A stretch of 64,000 bases of DNA. Origin: Dryococelus australis (lineage: Eukaryota; Arthropoda; Insecta; Phasmatodea; Phasmatidae). The stretch is from contig CM056993.1 of assembly GCA_029891345.1 (NCBI GenBank), positions 225,565,924 through 225,629,923 on the forward strand. The letters are read 5' to 3'. The notes under the pieces were generated by a model. It was not told the origin of the DNA and made no database searches. It saw only the letters and a list, made by a program, of their open reading frames with translations. A program made the position numbers and the translations under genes. Shown piece after piece: positions 1 to 13,400 of this stretch (within the stretch, counting starts at the first letter, position 1; each line of letters opens with the position of its first letter).

Positions 1-1400
1 ATAAAAAAAATGTAAAAATTTTTATGGATTAAAAATAGCATCAGAATATAGGCCTATAGTCCGTTCACGACTGGAAGAGACCTTCTTGGAATCATTCCTA
101 CTCCCATTTTTAAGCAATAGATAAAAAAATACTTTAGAACATTCAAACTATATTCTCTCTCTGTGCTGCTAAACTAACTGTATCCGCGCCAGTCACTGTT
201 TGTAGTAATGATGCATGCAGCTGACAACTAAGGTGTTCAAAAGTCTGTTACTCTCGTGAACTGACTATATATGTAGACAGTTTCTTATAAAATGTGACAC
301 AAACATGTAATTTAATTTGCAATTTCTTAAAGCAGATGAGATTTTGTTTCAATCGCATCCCGAGTCATTATAAAATTGTTATATAAGTTAATGGCTGTGG
401 AAATTTTTTTTAGTAAAAGATTTATACCCTCAAGCAGAAACTTGAAAGGTTTTTCTATAACAGAAGTCAGAAATAAGGCCGGGTTAATTTGATAATCTAG
501 AAAATCAAGAATGCAATGCATAACTGACTTCTTACTCAGAGAAATTCTGGTCATTTTTTAAATTTAACGAATCACAGACCTCATAGATTGAAATAATAAA
601 ATTTCACCAATTTTTTTTTTTGTATATATCTTTTTCGTGTGTCATATTTTGTTACTTTAGTAATGTTATTTTGATTTTAAATTCTGCTGCTGCCTCAAAC
701 GTGGAAAAAAGCTACAGGTACATAGGACCCTTAAGGACCTGTCACACAGTTCTATTTTTTGGCTTCAATAATGTTTGGAACTAAAGAACAGAACAGTTTA
801 TTCCGGTTTAGCAAAACTTTTAAACTCCTTTTATTTTCTTTGAAAAGAATGTATCCAAATTGAGTTGTCTTTTTCTATTCATCGTAACGAATGTCTCCTA
901 CTTGCACACGTGTTGACTGTCCACACGGACTACAGCAGGTAGAATGCTGGGGAAACACAGGTATTGGGAAATACTAATGGGAACGAGTGATGGGGAGCGG
1001 ATAGTGAGCCGCCTACCTGCCTTGTAAACCGCGTTGCAGAGTGTTAGCGTGTTCAGTGCCTTGCACTAAAGGTGATATCGCACTAGATGCGCCGGCGCTG
1101 TGCCTCACTCATACGGCCAGTTGGAGAGGGGGTCGTCGAGACAGGGAAATGAAAATTCTCGGTAGACAACACTTCTTCAAACAAACTCTTGTGGAAGCAA
1201 ACATTTGTATATTGTATTGTATTCACAAAGTAGGTCCACGGCATGAAGTTGAGTTTTGATAAATTGCAGTGCATCAATAGTGTCCATTAATAGTCGCCTC
1301 TATATTGAAGAATACGCTCCTTTACAAAATTTCCTTTCTGCTTACAGGTACAATGTTTTCAAAAATGTGTTATTTTAGGTAGTGTATTTTATGGTGTTCT
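1..1400. other. AT-rich spacer without a recognisable gene
   Basis: No coding similarity is recognised on either strand. The left 900 bases are AT-rich with homopolymer runs. From about 900 to 1260 the sequence becomes more GC-rich (several CG and GCGC-type words), which may be an old repeat. Open frames here are short and have no family signature. Confidence 0.6.
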
Positions 1401-1445
1401 GGGAGGGGCATGTGCCCATGTGCCCCTCCCCTAAATCCGCCACTG
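1401..1445 (-). mobile_element. Palindromic terminus of a DNA transposon (hAT-like)
   Basis: Read on the minus strand from 1445 the sequence starts CAGTGGCGGATTTAGG and runs into a perfect 10-base inverted repeat (GGGAGGGGCA at 1401-1410 against TGCCCCTCCC at 1421-1430). A CAGTGGCGGAT start followed by a G-rich/C-rich hairpin is the style of some hAT-superfamily termini. No matching second end was found, so this is probably one end only. Confidence 0.4.
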
Positions 1446-1449
1446 TGAT

Positions 1450-4400
1450 TGACAAAGCTCGAGAACCCAAACGTAACTTTCAAGCTGAAGCGGTGTTAGA
1501 CCAAAGCGGCTAAACAACCAGAGGAATGAAAAAATGGGGAACCTCGTAGCAAAACAACCCCACCCCCTCCACAGCAGTCACCAAAACTGCCTAAATGCTG
1601 GTTTTGTCCCGTGAATAATTTTAACTGGGACTGCCCCCGCAAAACCACTGCCCAACATCCTAGTTCCATCAAGATATGGGACGGGGCACCAGTACCGCCG
1701 GAGGCCCACACAAAAGGGTCACAACCTAGTTAGTCTTCAAAGGGAAACGGCAATGCTGGCGGGAAGAAGAGAACATTTCTGTCAGGCGAAACCATCTACA
1801 GGAAAGCTCCTAGAACAAGTAGCAGACACGAAGACTGCACCCTACATTGAGGTGAGGATTAATGACAAACCCGCCTTAGTTTTACTGGACTTGGTCGCAT
1901 CAGAAAATTTTCTAACACGAGAGTTGCTACCCCCACATCAACACAGCAAATTGAAACCGCAGGCAACATCTGTTAGAATAGCAAAGTCTGTCTGCATCCT
2001 TCATGTTGATGGAAGAATTACCCTGATGATCGACGTGCAAAACGTGAAGACAGAAGCGGACTTCATCTTCACCCCAGACATCGAAGACAATGTTATCCTG
2101 TGGCATTTCTGGCTCAGTCGCAAACAATGTATTATGGATCACGGGAAACGGAAGGTCTACTTGGGCGACGACCGCAGAGTCACCCTTCATTGGGAGTACC
2201 CTACTGAACTACATGAACTACAGCCGATCAACGCCAAAGAAATTCAGCACTATTTGACCCCTGAACAGTTGGACCAATTATAAGAGGTATTAGACTAGCA
2301 TGCCTCAGCTTTTGGCACAAATGGGAACTTAAGTCAGGCACGTACGATTCAGCATAAGATTCTTCTCAGTGATACCACCCCTATCTATAATAGGCCATAC
2401 AGAGTCTCCACAAGATGACGGCACATTATTATGGAGCAAATTGATGAGATGAAACGTGAAGGGATCGTTGAGCCTTCGACATCATCGTAAAACTCGCGTG
2501 TCGTGCTTGTACCCAAGGATGGGCAGCTATGCTTCTGCGTAAACTATAAGGGCCTTAATGATATCACTCTGCCTATTCCGCCACCCGCTCTCAATCTAGC
2601 CCACACACTGAGACATTGGCGAGGCTAACATTGTTAGCATCCTTGATATGCAAACTGGTTACTGGCAAATTTCTGTACACCCGGATAGTCGCCCGTACAC
2701 TGTTTTTACCTCACCGGAAGGAGAAATGCTACAGTTCTGAGTAATGCTGTTCGGACCGAAGAATGCACCGGCCACCTTCCAGCGGTTGATATCAGCTGAA
2801 GTTGGGTCAGTTTTGTTACGCTTACCTCGATGATATCTTTGTCTATTCGAAAACATGGGAAGAGAATCTTTCCCACCCACAAGGAGTCTTGGAGATACTA
2901 TAGCTTCATGGATTAACCGCAAAGCTATCAAAGAGACACTTTGGCTGGACCGTCATTGAATACTTAGGTTATATTGTTTCAATGGAAGGGAACTACTCAC
3001 AGAATTGTTCACTACTAGCTATCTGGTCCACTCCTCAGGAAGGATACCCGTTGGAGATAGACAGCATAATGTGAGGCTGCATTTGACACCTTCAGGAGAA
3101 GCTTTCAAGACATCCATTTACTACATCTCCCACAAGGAGATAGCCCTCTAATACTGCAGATGGACACATGTCAGATAGGACGAGCAATTTTGTATCAAGA
3201 TGACAACCAACAACCTTTGGTCATTGCGTTTGCCAATACGAGGTTAAACCCCACCAAACAGAAGTACCATATCAACGTGCAGGAGTGCCTCGCCGTAATG
3301 GGCTATTCGGAAATTCAGGTACCATCTGGAAGGAAACCACTTTATCTGTCGTACAAACAGCAAAGCCCTGAAATGACTTAGGGAAGCCAATCATAACAAG
3401 GCCAAGTTGGGAAGTTAGGACTTGTTACTGTCTGAATTCGACTTCAAGGTTCAACACTACCCTGGGAAGCAGAAAGACCTACCTGACATCCTATCTCGCC
3501 AGAAGAGGTGAAGCCTGATGAAGACGTAGGAAGGATCTTTCCTCCAGAAGCATCTCGCACATTGTCAGAGGAACAAATACGCTTACTTCAGCTGCAGTTG
3601 ACCCATATTGAGATAGAAAGGCACCAACAGCTCAACTCCAAAATCCAGACGTTGTTGCAACACCAGCGATATGAAATGTGTGACCACATCATATGGTCTA
3701 GGAACTGCCAACCTAACGCACCCTAGAAAATCTGGATTCCCAGAGCTCTATGATGTAATGTATGCCGTCATTATTACGATCACCTAGACACGACATCCAG
3801 GAACCCGAGAGACTTAAGCCAACATAAACATAAGATATGTCTGGGATGGTATGAGCCATGACATTCGTTGACATATTCACCAATGTGCCAAATGTTGTCA
3901 ACATAAGAGCTACCCTGTCAGGCGAAGCACCGCCAAACCACGCAAACTGTATGCGCCATGAAATAAATCGCAGTCAATTTAATGGGGCAATATCCCAGAA
4001 GTACTTGAGGGAACTATTACCTGCTTTTCATTACAGACCTGTTTTCTTGCTGATTTGAAGCCTTTCCGATCCCTAGTCAGGCAACCTGGCATATAATTCA
4101 CAAGTTTACTCACGACGAGCTACTTCCACGGTGGGGGTATCCCCAAAGCATATTGCTGGAAAAAGGGACCCTGTTTACTAGCACCTCGTGGTATAAAGCT
4201 TGTCAAGATTGGACGATGCCGCCCTACCACCCGCAGGCCCATCCAATGGAGCGTCGAATCCAGGAGCTCAAGAAGTGTGTACGTCTGCATCTTGAAGAAG
4301 ACCACCGGTATTAGTACCGGTATTTGCCAAAAATAATCTTTGCCCTACGACGCAGAACCAATGAGGCTGCTGCTTTCAGCCAAGTCAGTTGCTCTTCGGA

Positions 4401-6850
4401 CATACATTACATCAACCAGGGGAATGGCAGTGGCAGCACTCCCCCAACTCAATGCCAACTCCGAAGGGGTACGCCAAGATGCCGAACAACGCTTTGACAA
4501 AGAAAGGGAGGAACAGGATGCCAACATCAAGCGGAAATACCCACACCCTCGTTCCGGCTTACGAGCTTTTACGATGGGAGAAACTGTCCTGCTACAAAGC
4601 CATGCACTGAGCAAAGGCGGAAATAAGTTCAGCACAGGATGGGCAGGCAAGTGAGAAGGCCCATATTATAGTTATCGGATGTCAAGAGAACATCTACTGT
4701 GTTGAAGACGCCTGCAGTAAAGTAAGGAAAGCTATCAGAGGCCAGATACATCCTTACCCTAGCAATATCCCGGCCCCTACTCAGTATGACACTCAAGAAT
4801 TTTCTTCAGAAATCTCTGAAGCCCATAAGGGAGAATCTGACGTAACTACTCGTAAGGATGAACCTCAATCCCCTGCATCCAGCATAGTCGAAGGTGCAAC
4901 TCTGACACCTCAGAACCACTCCTCTGAATCAGTTGGGAACAGGGCAACCCACTGCGCTATGCAAGGAGAAACATCAATACAGACTGTACCGCCCACTCCC
5001 ACTGAGTTTCGAAGAAAGTTTACTCGCTCGACAAACCTATGGATATCTTTGATAATGAAGTATCTTGGAGAAGACAGGAAGACCAGCCAACAGCGACTGT
5101 GATTAATTGTCGGCTTCAAGAACTGCTAGCTAGTATCGCCCGATCAGCAGCCCTGTCGACATCATGATGAACTGCTACGACTGCACCCGCAACCACCATC
5201 TGCAAGGAGTCTTCAGCGACAGATGTCAACAGAGCAGCCCCTGCAGGATGACCGCCATCTCAGTTAAGGATGACTCCCAGAGCAGCCAGCGCCCAGGAGG
5301 ACCTGCCGCCTTAGATTGGCCTGCTCGCCACCCCAGCTCCAGCAACATAGTCCGCACCTATAGCGTATGCTGTACTGTTCGAGTACCTAGAGTTACTATC
5401 GCTAGATGATATCGTTCAGAGCGTAAGACCAGGTAACCTCGCGGGGAATACTGGCAGGAATTTTGTTATCAATGTTCCTGTAGTTAGTCCAAGTGTACCT
5501 GTTATTAATAATGTTTTGTGAAGTTCCAACAGATTTGCGAGTGCCCAATGTGACGGAGGTCTCAAGGAATCAGCCGAAGGAAGCGACGCCTCCCCACTCC
5601 AGAACTGCAGTTGAGAGTCTACTAGCACAGTCGTAAAGCCTGAGACCATACTACAATGGCGAGAGCAAGAGCATGAGCTTGCCGCCACAGCAAGCCACCC
5701 TGCTACCCGAGAGGAGACTGCCGACCCTGCTGTCACCGAGAACTTGAAGGCAGTTGGTGGGGCTGTACTGGCCACACCCTGCAACCAGAATCTTCAGTCC
5801 GGCCTGGTGGTACAGGCCGCTCCTCCTTCAGGCCGAGCCACCCACATGCTACAATTTGATGCAGAACCTCTCTGTCACTGTACTTTTGTATTTTGTCACA
5901 GCGCTCTTAGCCATGGGCTATACCGCACTTTGACCTCCCAATAGGCAGGCAAGAGGAATCACGTTCTCTCATCGCAAAGTGACCATGATTAATGCGACCA
6001 TTGGCCAAACCCAAGCCCATATCTGGCACATCCGCACATCCTTACCCCTTCTACTGCAGAGGTTCTAGACTCTTGCACTCAGAAACCAAGCGTGTGGTCA
6101 GGCTGGGGTTCTATCCATACTTCTAGTGCCTTTCCAGGGCAAAACCGGAGCTGATTGCCGCTCATTGCTCGGTCTTTCCACAAGAGTGGGAATCTCTCCA
6201 GACCTCCTCCAGCATACGGAGTCAACCACTACCAACATGAGTCCAACCACAATGATCGGTCAGTAGGGCCAACCGATCGTCCCGTGCTACCACTTAATTT
6301 CCATGTCACTTATGGGTTATTCATGACAGACTGCTCCACCGATGGAGTGGTTGAGGAAATCCCTTCCACACAAGGTGGTTAAGAACACCTCACCGGGCAT
6401 AAGCCTTACATCCAATTAAGGGCTGGTCACACTCCATGCCCTGGGAGCCACGCCCTGCAAGGCAGGGCCTTACCATGACCCAGAATGGGTATTACCCGGG
6501 CGACCGAGTCACCAGGGAGCAGTGAGGGCCCCTCCCCAGTGTCGCGGTTCACCGCAAATAGCAGCCCTTGCTCCGACATTGGAGAATTCATATATAATCT
6601 ATCGTCATACATTCTCCAAAGTTTCATCACTGCGTCCGAGCCATCATTCCCTTCGACCCCTGAGGGCCTTACGTGGCACATTCACAGTTTCAAGGGTGCT
6701 ACATCAGCCACACACTATTCCATGCCTTTGTACTTCTACACACACTGAAGTACGGGCATTGGGACCCAACGGCCTGAGTGCCAAGTGGTCCAACACCCCG
6801 CCGCAGTCAAGCATATGGCAACTAGAGATTGTCCTGAAGGTAGTGTAGTT
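1450..6850 (+). mobile_element. Ty3/Gypsy-type LTR retrotransposon fossil (Gypsy-1)
   Basis: This is an old, broken copy carrying many breaks. Parts recognisable in order: a nucleocapsid zinc-knuckle-like trace near 1590-1650; an aspartic protease region at about 1840-2160; reverse transcriptase at about 2380-2900, with a VSILDMQTGYWQI-type palm block at about 2634-2672; RNase H at about 3150-3330 and a KVQHYPGKQKDLPDILSR-type end near 3450-3500; integrase from about 3740 to 4470, with YHPQA and QELKK motifs near 4220-4275; and an integrase C-terminal stretch at about 4480-4700. The GC content, near 50%, is clearly higher than in the flanks and stays high to about 6850. The last 2 kb therefore probably belong to the element, as a 3' gene, untranslated region or LTR, but no LTR pair was identified. 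Both ends are estimates from composition. Confidence 0.75.
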
Positions 6851-6873
6851 AGCCGCCCTCCCCCTACCATGAA

Positions 6874-6940
6874 GGTGTGTGTGTGTGTGTACGTACATGC
6901 ATGCATGCGTGTGCATGTGTGTGTATGTGTGTGTGTGTGT
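6874..6940. repeat. (GT)n microsatellite, imperfect
   Basis: Interrupted GT/AT dinucleotide run with GTACGTACATGCATGC-type interruptions. It sits at the right composition boundary of Gypsy-1. A 196-codon minus-strand open frame across it is produced by the repeat and the antisense of the element. Confidence 0.9.
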
Positions 6941-6944
6941 AGGT

Positions 6945-8149
6945 TGAATTGTCCTTAGATAGTTGTGCTTATGCGAGCCAGTGAAAGAAATTGGGGAACC
7001 GTCAAGAGCTCTCACGTGCAATGTTTTCATACAAGTTGGTATGTTGAGTGACCCCAAGAAGTGATAAAAAACAGTAGGCATCTCACATTCTAAGTTAACC
7101 TGTGCATAAAAGAAAATTGTAGCTTTTCCTTGTTTGCTTACATTTAAGTAAACGTAAGAATGGATAGGAGAGGCTAATAGCAACCAAAGACTTGCAGTGA
7201 AATTGAGAGCAGGTTGTGAGAGGAAGCAGTGAAGGTTAACCAGTGTTGTAAATATTTTCCAAAGGGTATGTATTTCTCGTGCAGGGAAAACCAAAGACTT
7301 TTACAAGTTGAAAGCTAAAAGTTATTTGAAACAAATACATTCTCAGCTAAGTAGTTATTTAACTGCCAAAAATAAACTCCAACAAGAGAAGGCAGAGTAA
7401 GAGAATGAGGAATAGGAATATTTTTTTCCCTGCATGTGAATTAAACCTGCAGACAGCTGCAAGAAAAAAAGCAAAAATTGAAAAATGTCTCTAGGCAAAA
7501 GGGTTTTTGAAGGGCCATGTGTGTCCTTAAATTCCATATTGTAGTGGTAATAGTGTTCTGAATGTGTAAATATTCCCAGTAATTTCACTCAATGAATCGT
7601 CCTTAACAAGATGCAAGTCTGAAAGCGCTTGTATCCTGACAACCTGTATATTGTGTGAAGTAGCAAAGATGCAAAAGGAAATAAGCTGTGCGAAAGTAGG
7701 TTTTGCAAATATTCCGAGTAGCAGCTACAGCATTGCTTTAGGGAATAATGAGTGTAGAAAGAGGAAAGTGTTTAACGATGGTGACGATTAGGATAGCCTG
7801 TCCAAAGGTATTTCCTACCCTGGTTGAATATTTTTCCTTGTAAACACGTGTTTGATAGTCACCGCACTTTGTCAATAAATGTTAAATGTGAATAAGAGGC
7901 CACACAAGACATCGCCGGAATTCTTAGAAAAGAAAATGAGCAAAAACCCGCTACACCGCTTGAAACACTAAGAAAAGAGCACGACGGCACATGCTTGACA
8001 CCAGCCTGGGAAATAACGTGATTCCTTCGCATTTGTTATCCCAGCAGCGAATAGAGAGCGAGCCAGTGTTAGAGTGAGACAGCGCGTGCATCCCTTTTTT
8101 ATGTTGTTCATTTGCGGCGGGCAATGTAACAGGTGTTTAGAAGCTCCGG
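6945..8149. other. Unassigned intergenic sequence
   Basis: AT-rich sequence with only short open frames and no recognised family. The part after about 7900 weakly resembles sequence upstream of the second R1 copy, for example GTGTTAGAGTGAGACAGC near 8065 against GTGTTGAGAGAGTGTAGG near 43830, so R1 may start earlier than marked. Confidence 0.5.
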
Positions 8150-8415
8150 TGGCCCGCACCATTTTCATGCCAATCATGTAACTGCAATAAACATGATTAA
8201 TTACTGAGAATTTCTTGTACTTCTAGACACTGGTGATGCCTGCCCTCCTTCCCTGTGGTTTGCATCGCCTAGGATAGCGTAATACTTCTTCTTAATTAAT
8301 ATCATGGCTTTTGCGTGCTTTTGAATAGTATAGCCCAGCCGGCAGGTTGACGCCTGGCAAATATTGTAAAGTGTCTCCCGGCAGAGGAGTGGTAATGTAA
8401 TTCACGAGAAATATA
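8150..8415 (+). repeat. Dispersed repeat R1, copy 1
   Basis: Matches 43890-44125 in the same orientation. Shared blocks include CAATCATGT(T)AA followed by a CCCTGTGGTTTGCATCGCCTAGG-type block (second copy: CCCTTAGGTTTACATCACCTAGG), then AGCCGGCAGGTTGACGC (second copy: ACCAGCGGGTCAAGCACGG) and a TGTAAAGTGTCT/TGTAAATTGTCT block. Similarity is patchy, as expected for old copies. No coding capacity is seen. Confidence 0.6.
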
Positions 8416-9069
8416 CATGTGAAGGAACTTCCATGTATCATTTCAGTGTGACGCCTTATGGCATTTCAGTGCACGGGCCCTTAAAATACCTGCCACCAGT
8501 GCTATGTCTTTTCTCGAGTGTTTTGTGCATTTTACCAGTATTGCTACGTGTATGTTATCATTATTAATTCGGTAAAGGCGTGTGGTCAGCCAGAGTAGGC
8601 CACCATTTAGGAAACAGATCCATTAATATATTTGAATGGTAATATGATGGATACAACAACTACGGAGAATTACGTCCTGCGTGGTCGGCGTATGATCCAG
8701 AGATATTCAAGAGTCAGCTGCTCTACCACAAGTTTATTGACATCCCGCTGACAATGTCTGGTGCCTACCGGGTAACTATATTTCCAACATTCCTAACCTC
8801 AACCTACACCGCCCCTCAAACTCAGATTTCACCCTCCATCACCCCACTACACACCATCACACTAAGTAAGAAAATTGTGTGTTTAGGCCATATATTTGTA
8901 ACCAATCGACAGATTTCCACGGTAGGTCATGGAAACTTAAATGTTTGTGAAGTGACTCACACACTTACTATCAAAATGATGACCCTGTAACTATTTCAGG
9001 TTAGGAAACAATATCATTCAAATATTAGACTGATTACATTCAAATTTGATGCTTTGAATCTGACCTCTA
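8416..9069. other. Unassigned sequence between R1 and a SINE-like head
   Basis: No gene or clear repeat recognised. A C-rich stretch near 8800-8860 contains short TCAACCTACACC-like words, which is not enough to assign a family. Confidence 0.5.
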
Positions 9070-9135
9070 TATGGTAGTTGGTTGCTTACTATCATATGGT
9101 ATGAGGATTTCTTGGTTTAAGTCCTGGGTAAGGCA
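9070..9135 (+). repeat. tRNA-like SINE head (degenerate)
   Basis: An A-box-like TATGGTAGTTGGTTGCTTAC is followed about 25 bases later by a B-box-like TTGGTTTAAGTCCTGGG. The spacing suits a tRNA-derived RNA polymerase III promoter. It does not fold as a complete tRNA by eye, so it is called a SINE head or tRNA relic rather than a tRNA gene. Confidence 0.4.
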
Positions 9136-9884
9136 CATGTCTTTATAATTGCCTTACTACTGTTGCATATGTTTCTTATTTCATCCCTAATTATATTACT
9201 TTCAGTGAGATGCCAAGTCCTACCTACCATCTTAGCATTCAAGAACTTCATTAGAAATTAAAATTAATTACACCCCTGTAAAGGAAAGTAGGCTCATTAG
9301 TAGGGACAGGTGTTCTTTGTGAAATATTTGTGGCCATGCTAGACTTCAATATCTTATGTCCACAACCACAACTTCTTTTGGTTATTGGCCGCACGTATAC
9401 GTAAGAAGAAATGTTCTATATGACTGGGCCAATCGTAATAAAGTACTCTAATACAGAGCGTCTATGATTCGCAGACAGATGTGTCAGGCACGTGACATTT
9501 AAAATCATCCAACCACGGAAGTGCATATGAACAAAATTGTTTTGGAGGACAACTGGTCTTGGAATCTGTTCATTAAATACACCAGTTCCTACTCAGTAAT
9601 TATATCAGTAACTTCTTATTCTAATTCTGCTATTTTAAAAGTTTATTTACATTCATCATCTTCACCTTTTACTTTGGCAAAAATGATAGTGAGGTATATG
9701 AATCACAATATGCCCCCTTTATTGTACTAGAAAATCTAATTCATACTGTTTTTGTTATGTTTTGTGTGGTTTTACATGATTAAGTAGCTCAGCATTGCAG
9801 TAACGTTTATTCCATAGACGCAAGGTAAGCAATGCTTACCATATATATATATATATTTATTGGAAATGTTTGACCCTTTATAGT
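9136..9884. other. Unassigned AT-rich sequence
   Basis: No gene recognised. A short (AT)n run lies at 9841-9855 just before R2 copy 1. Confidence 0.5.
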
Positions 9885-10408
9885 TTTCACCTGAACTTTA
9901 AATTTGAATACATTTAAATCTGAATTTGCCATATACAATTCGAGAAACAGAGTTTTCGTAACTACCGTACTGTACATGCATAGTGCTGCTATCTAGTATT
10001 TATTTCCACAAATGGGAGTGACTAGTGATGAATCGAACTTGCGAGTTACCCTGTCGTGTTCCTTTGCCAGGTAAGCATTTGTTATGTTTGCATATTCCAG
10101 TCCTCTTTTTTCCTTGGAAAGTAGATGAAAGTGTTCGGGAAAACTATATTTTTAAAAAATAATTTTATTATGCTCTATAAATTATATTCAGTTTAATTTT
10201 AGTTTCCATTTTTATAACTAATGTTAGGTATTATGAAACGGTAAATACATGTAGAGGATAAGCAAAGTTGGAAGTTACTTTGGTTAGTAGAAATTTAAAA
10301 TGGAACCGTGGCCCGGCACTTGCAAATGAAATGTTATCTAAAACTCTCAGTAATGTGGGGTTATTACATTGTTTATCCTGTAAAAATACTCACTACACAC
10401 CACTGCAG
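9885..10408 (+). repeat. Dispersed repeat R2, copy 1
   Basis: Aligns end to end with 45935-46450 in the same orientation. Near-identical blocks include CATGCATAGTGCTGCTATCT, TTTTTCCTTGGAAAGT, TTATAACTAATG(T/C)TAGG and a GTTAGTAGAAAT...TGGAACC block. By eye identity looks like roughly 80% with small gaps. The copies do not share a long open frame, so this is read as non-coding repeat sequence or part of a larger element. Confidence 0.8.
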
Positions 10409-13400
10409 CATTCAGTTCTGTTTGAGAAAAAGGGACTTTTTTTTTTTCCCCCAGAGACCCATGCTATGATTTCACTTATATCACTTATTAATCGCCTTGG
10501 AATAATGCAGAACAGTATCCATTGCAATCGCAGAGTCTAGAACTGTGCTGATCTCGATCGGTGATTCCCATATTGCAGATATTTTGCTGTATTGGACCAT
10601 TGACAGATAACTGATAAAGCTGCATAAAGACTAGTCTGTGTAAATGACATATTTCCCTACTTGAGTATTAGTCTCACATTGTATGCCAATTCTAAGTAGA
10701 AAAAAAGTTGTGGTGCAATTCTTCTGCGATATGTGAGGTGTGACACACATGATCAGCAGATTGGTGGATTGGGGTATCAGTAAAATTTGTGGATAGGCAT
10801 AGCTCTTAAACCTTCTTCAAAACAGTCAAATTCAAAAACCATCCCTTGAATGACTGGAGATGCATTTCGCTATGGTAATCGTTGGATATTTTAGATTTTG
10901 ACCTGAATACACATTTGCATTCAAGAGTAGAACTCATCTTGACTGATCTAACAAGAGACACAATTTAATGATATCCTTTAAGGCCATCATATCCTGCAAA
11001 ATCTTGCCACACATTTTTTGGTGGTTGTTTTGGTCTACCCAAGTCTCATACCGGTAAATTATAGGTCTACTGTCCCAGACTGTGGAACATCATGCCTTTC
11101 GTGTAGAAATTTTACGTACACAATCATAAAGTCATTCTTTTACATGAAACTTGTTGAACTGAGTAACCTATTTTTTCACATAGCTGAGATGATATTTTAG
11201 TAATCAAAATTTTCCTCTTATTGTACATTTCTAACACAGTTCTTCAAATATGGTCTTGGTTAAAATAATCAAAATATGTAACTTATTTCCTGATGACCCT
11301 TTTTTTTTTTCCAGGTGTGACATACATTGCTTTTGATATACTGTAGCTGGAGTGATTCTCTCTCTTTCCTGGAGTATCCGTTGCACTGCACGTTTATCAT
11401 TATACTACCCTTTTTTTTTTTGTTAATTTTTTAAAATTTGTGCTATCAGAAAATTGTTTGTTTGATAATTTAGTAAGAAAATAATGAACACTAAAGATCA
11501 TAGATGGACCTTCTATGTCAATCTGCAACTACTAGTGCTAGTAGTATCAATTAAAACTCTACATGCAAGGAAATGAAAAACTGTGAGGATTGTTGAAAGC
11601 CCATTGCAGTACTGGGTGGAGTGAGGTAGTTGTGCTACAATCATGTTGTGTTGACTAAGTTCAAGTCTGACTTTGTTGTTTTCAGCCTCCAAAGCAAGAC
11701 AGGCACATTTAGATACGTCGCAAATATGGTTTCTTCTCTAAAGAACATATTATATCCTCATTTCTGCAAAATAAGCCAGCTGCCATGCACACTGCATAGT
11801 AATGTAAAACACTAATGTATAAAATTACAAATGTAACAGTTTCACTTACGTATTCAGCAAAATGAGCCTCTTTTGAAAAGTGATAAGCTACTGGCTCCAA
11901 GTAATGGGAGGAGCATAGCCAAGGAGTCTGTGCCAGGAGTAGATGTCTGACTTGATTATTTATATAAAATTATAATTTTTTTTATTATTTCTGAAATATT
12001 TGTGGAGTAAGCTGTTTAGGCACATTGGATGTACTGCCAAAGAGAGAGACTCGCCAATTTTGCGATTTGATAATCCTTAATTTTGCCCAGGCTAATATTT
12101 TGAGAAAGAAAGGAACATTTCCTTAAGCTACAGTTACTAGGTATTTGACTAATTTAACTTGATTTTAAAATACAAGTGTGAATTTATGTAGACAGTAATT
12201 TGAATTGAAATTTCACTGTAGTGCAATATGGTTTGTTTTTTTCAGATGATGAACAAAAAGTAAGGCTAGTGTGCATTCCAAGTTTTGCGAAGACTCAAGA
12301 GTGTGTTTTTGTGAATTTGCAAACACTAGAATGTGAAACTTTAAAATTTTTGGAAAGTTAAACATCTACTTTTGCTTTTTTTGTGCAGTTAATTTCATCA
12401 AATCTTTGATTTAATAAGTGAATGTATTTTGTTCAATGGAATGTGTGCAGAAAATCCTGTGTATTTACGAGTCATAATGATTATTAATTTTAGTGTTTGA
12501 GGAGACCATTACAGTAATTTTATTACTTTCGTATAATGTATTGGTAACAATAGTGTTCAGTGTTGCATGTTAAACACATGGTCAAACACAAATTGTAACA
12601 TCGGTCATTCAGGCTGTCCACAGAAATACACAGTATGTTTTAACTTTTTTAAATTGCTGTTGGACTCAATAATACTTATTTTAATAAAACTTGGAAATGT
12701 TTTCTTTTAAAATAAAATAATGAAATTTGTATGCAGTGGTTAGTTTTATATAATAAAAACATCTCAGTTTGTGTACCTCTTTTGATTTGAATGCTTTGAA
12801 GAGCATGGGGTGGTAACATGCAGCACATTGATGGCTAGGGAACTGCAAGTGTACTTGTTAGAAACTGAATTTCAGTCAACTGTTTATGGCCAGGCATAGG
12901 GATGGTAGTCATCACAGCCAGTTTACTCAGCTAGGGTTGAGTCTGTAACCTTCTCTATGCTATTCACGTAGTGTGTTGCATAAACAAACAGTTTTTTAAA
13001 GGAAATAAATATATACACTTTATACTGTGGATTACCTATTCGTGAAATTTTACATTTCTGTATAAAAGTAGTTGTAACTAGAAATCAGCTGTCTACGATT
13101 TACAGTTCAAATTTTAACGAGCTTGTTTCTTTGAGTTCCAAGTCCAAGAAATAGTGCAATTTTAACATTAATTTATCATTATAAAACCAAAGGTATCACA
13201 GTTCTGTAACAACCCCTGACAACTGTGATAAAACATGACTTACAGTTCTTTCACTCTAGAGATGAGTGCAATGTTTCATTCACAGTTTGATGTACCATAA
13301 TAATTGTGTTACAGGTCTGGCTTATCATTCCAGTGTACATTATTTTTTTGTGCCGGACTATTAATATTTGTGGCGAGATCACTGGCTTTGTTCAATTATA

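Noticed and set aside
4345-4654. Opposite-strand frames of about 100 codons
   Set aside because: The minus-strand frame is antisense to the integrase region of Gypsy-1.
6704-7294. 196-codon minus-strand open frame
   Set aside because: It crosses the (GT)n run, giving His/Thr repeats, and the antisense of the Gypsy-1 tail, and has no domain signature.
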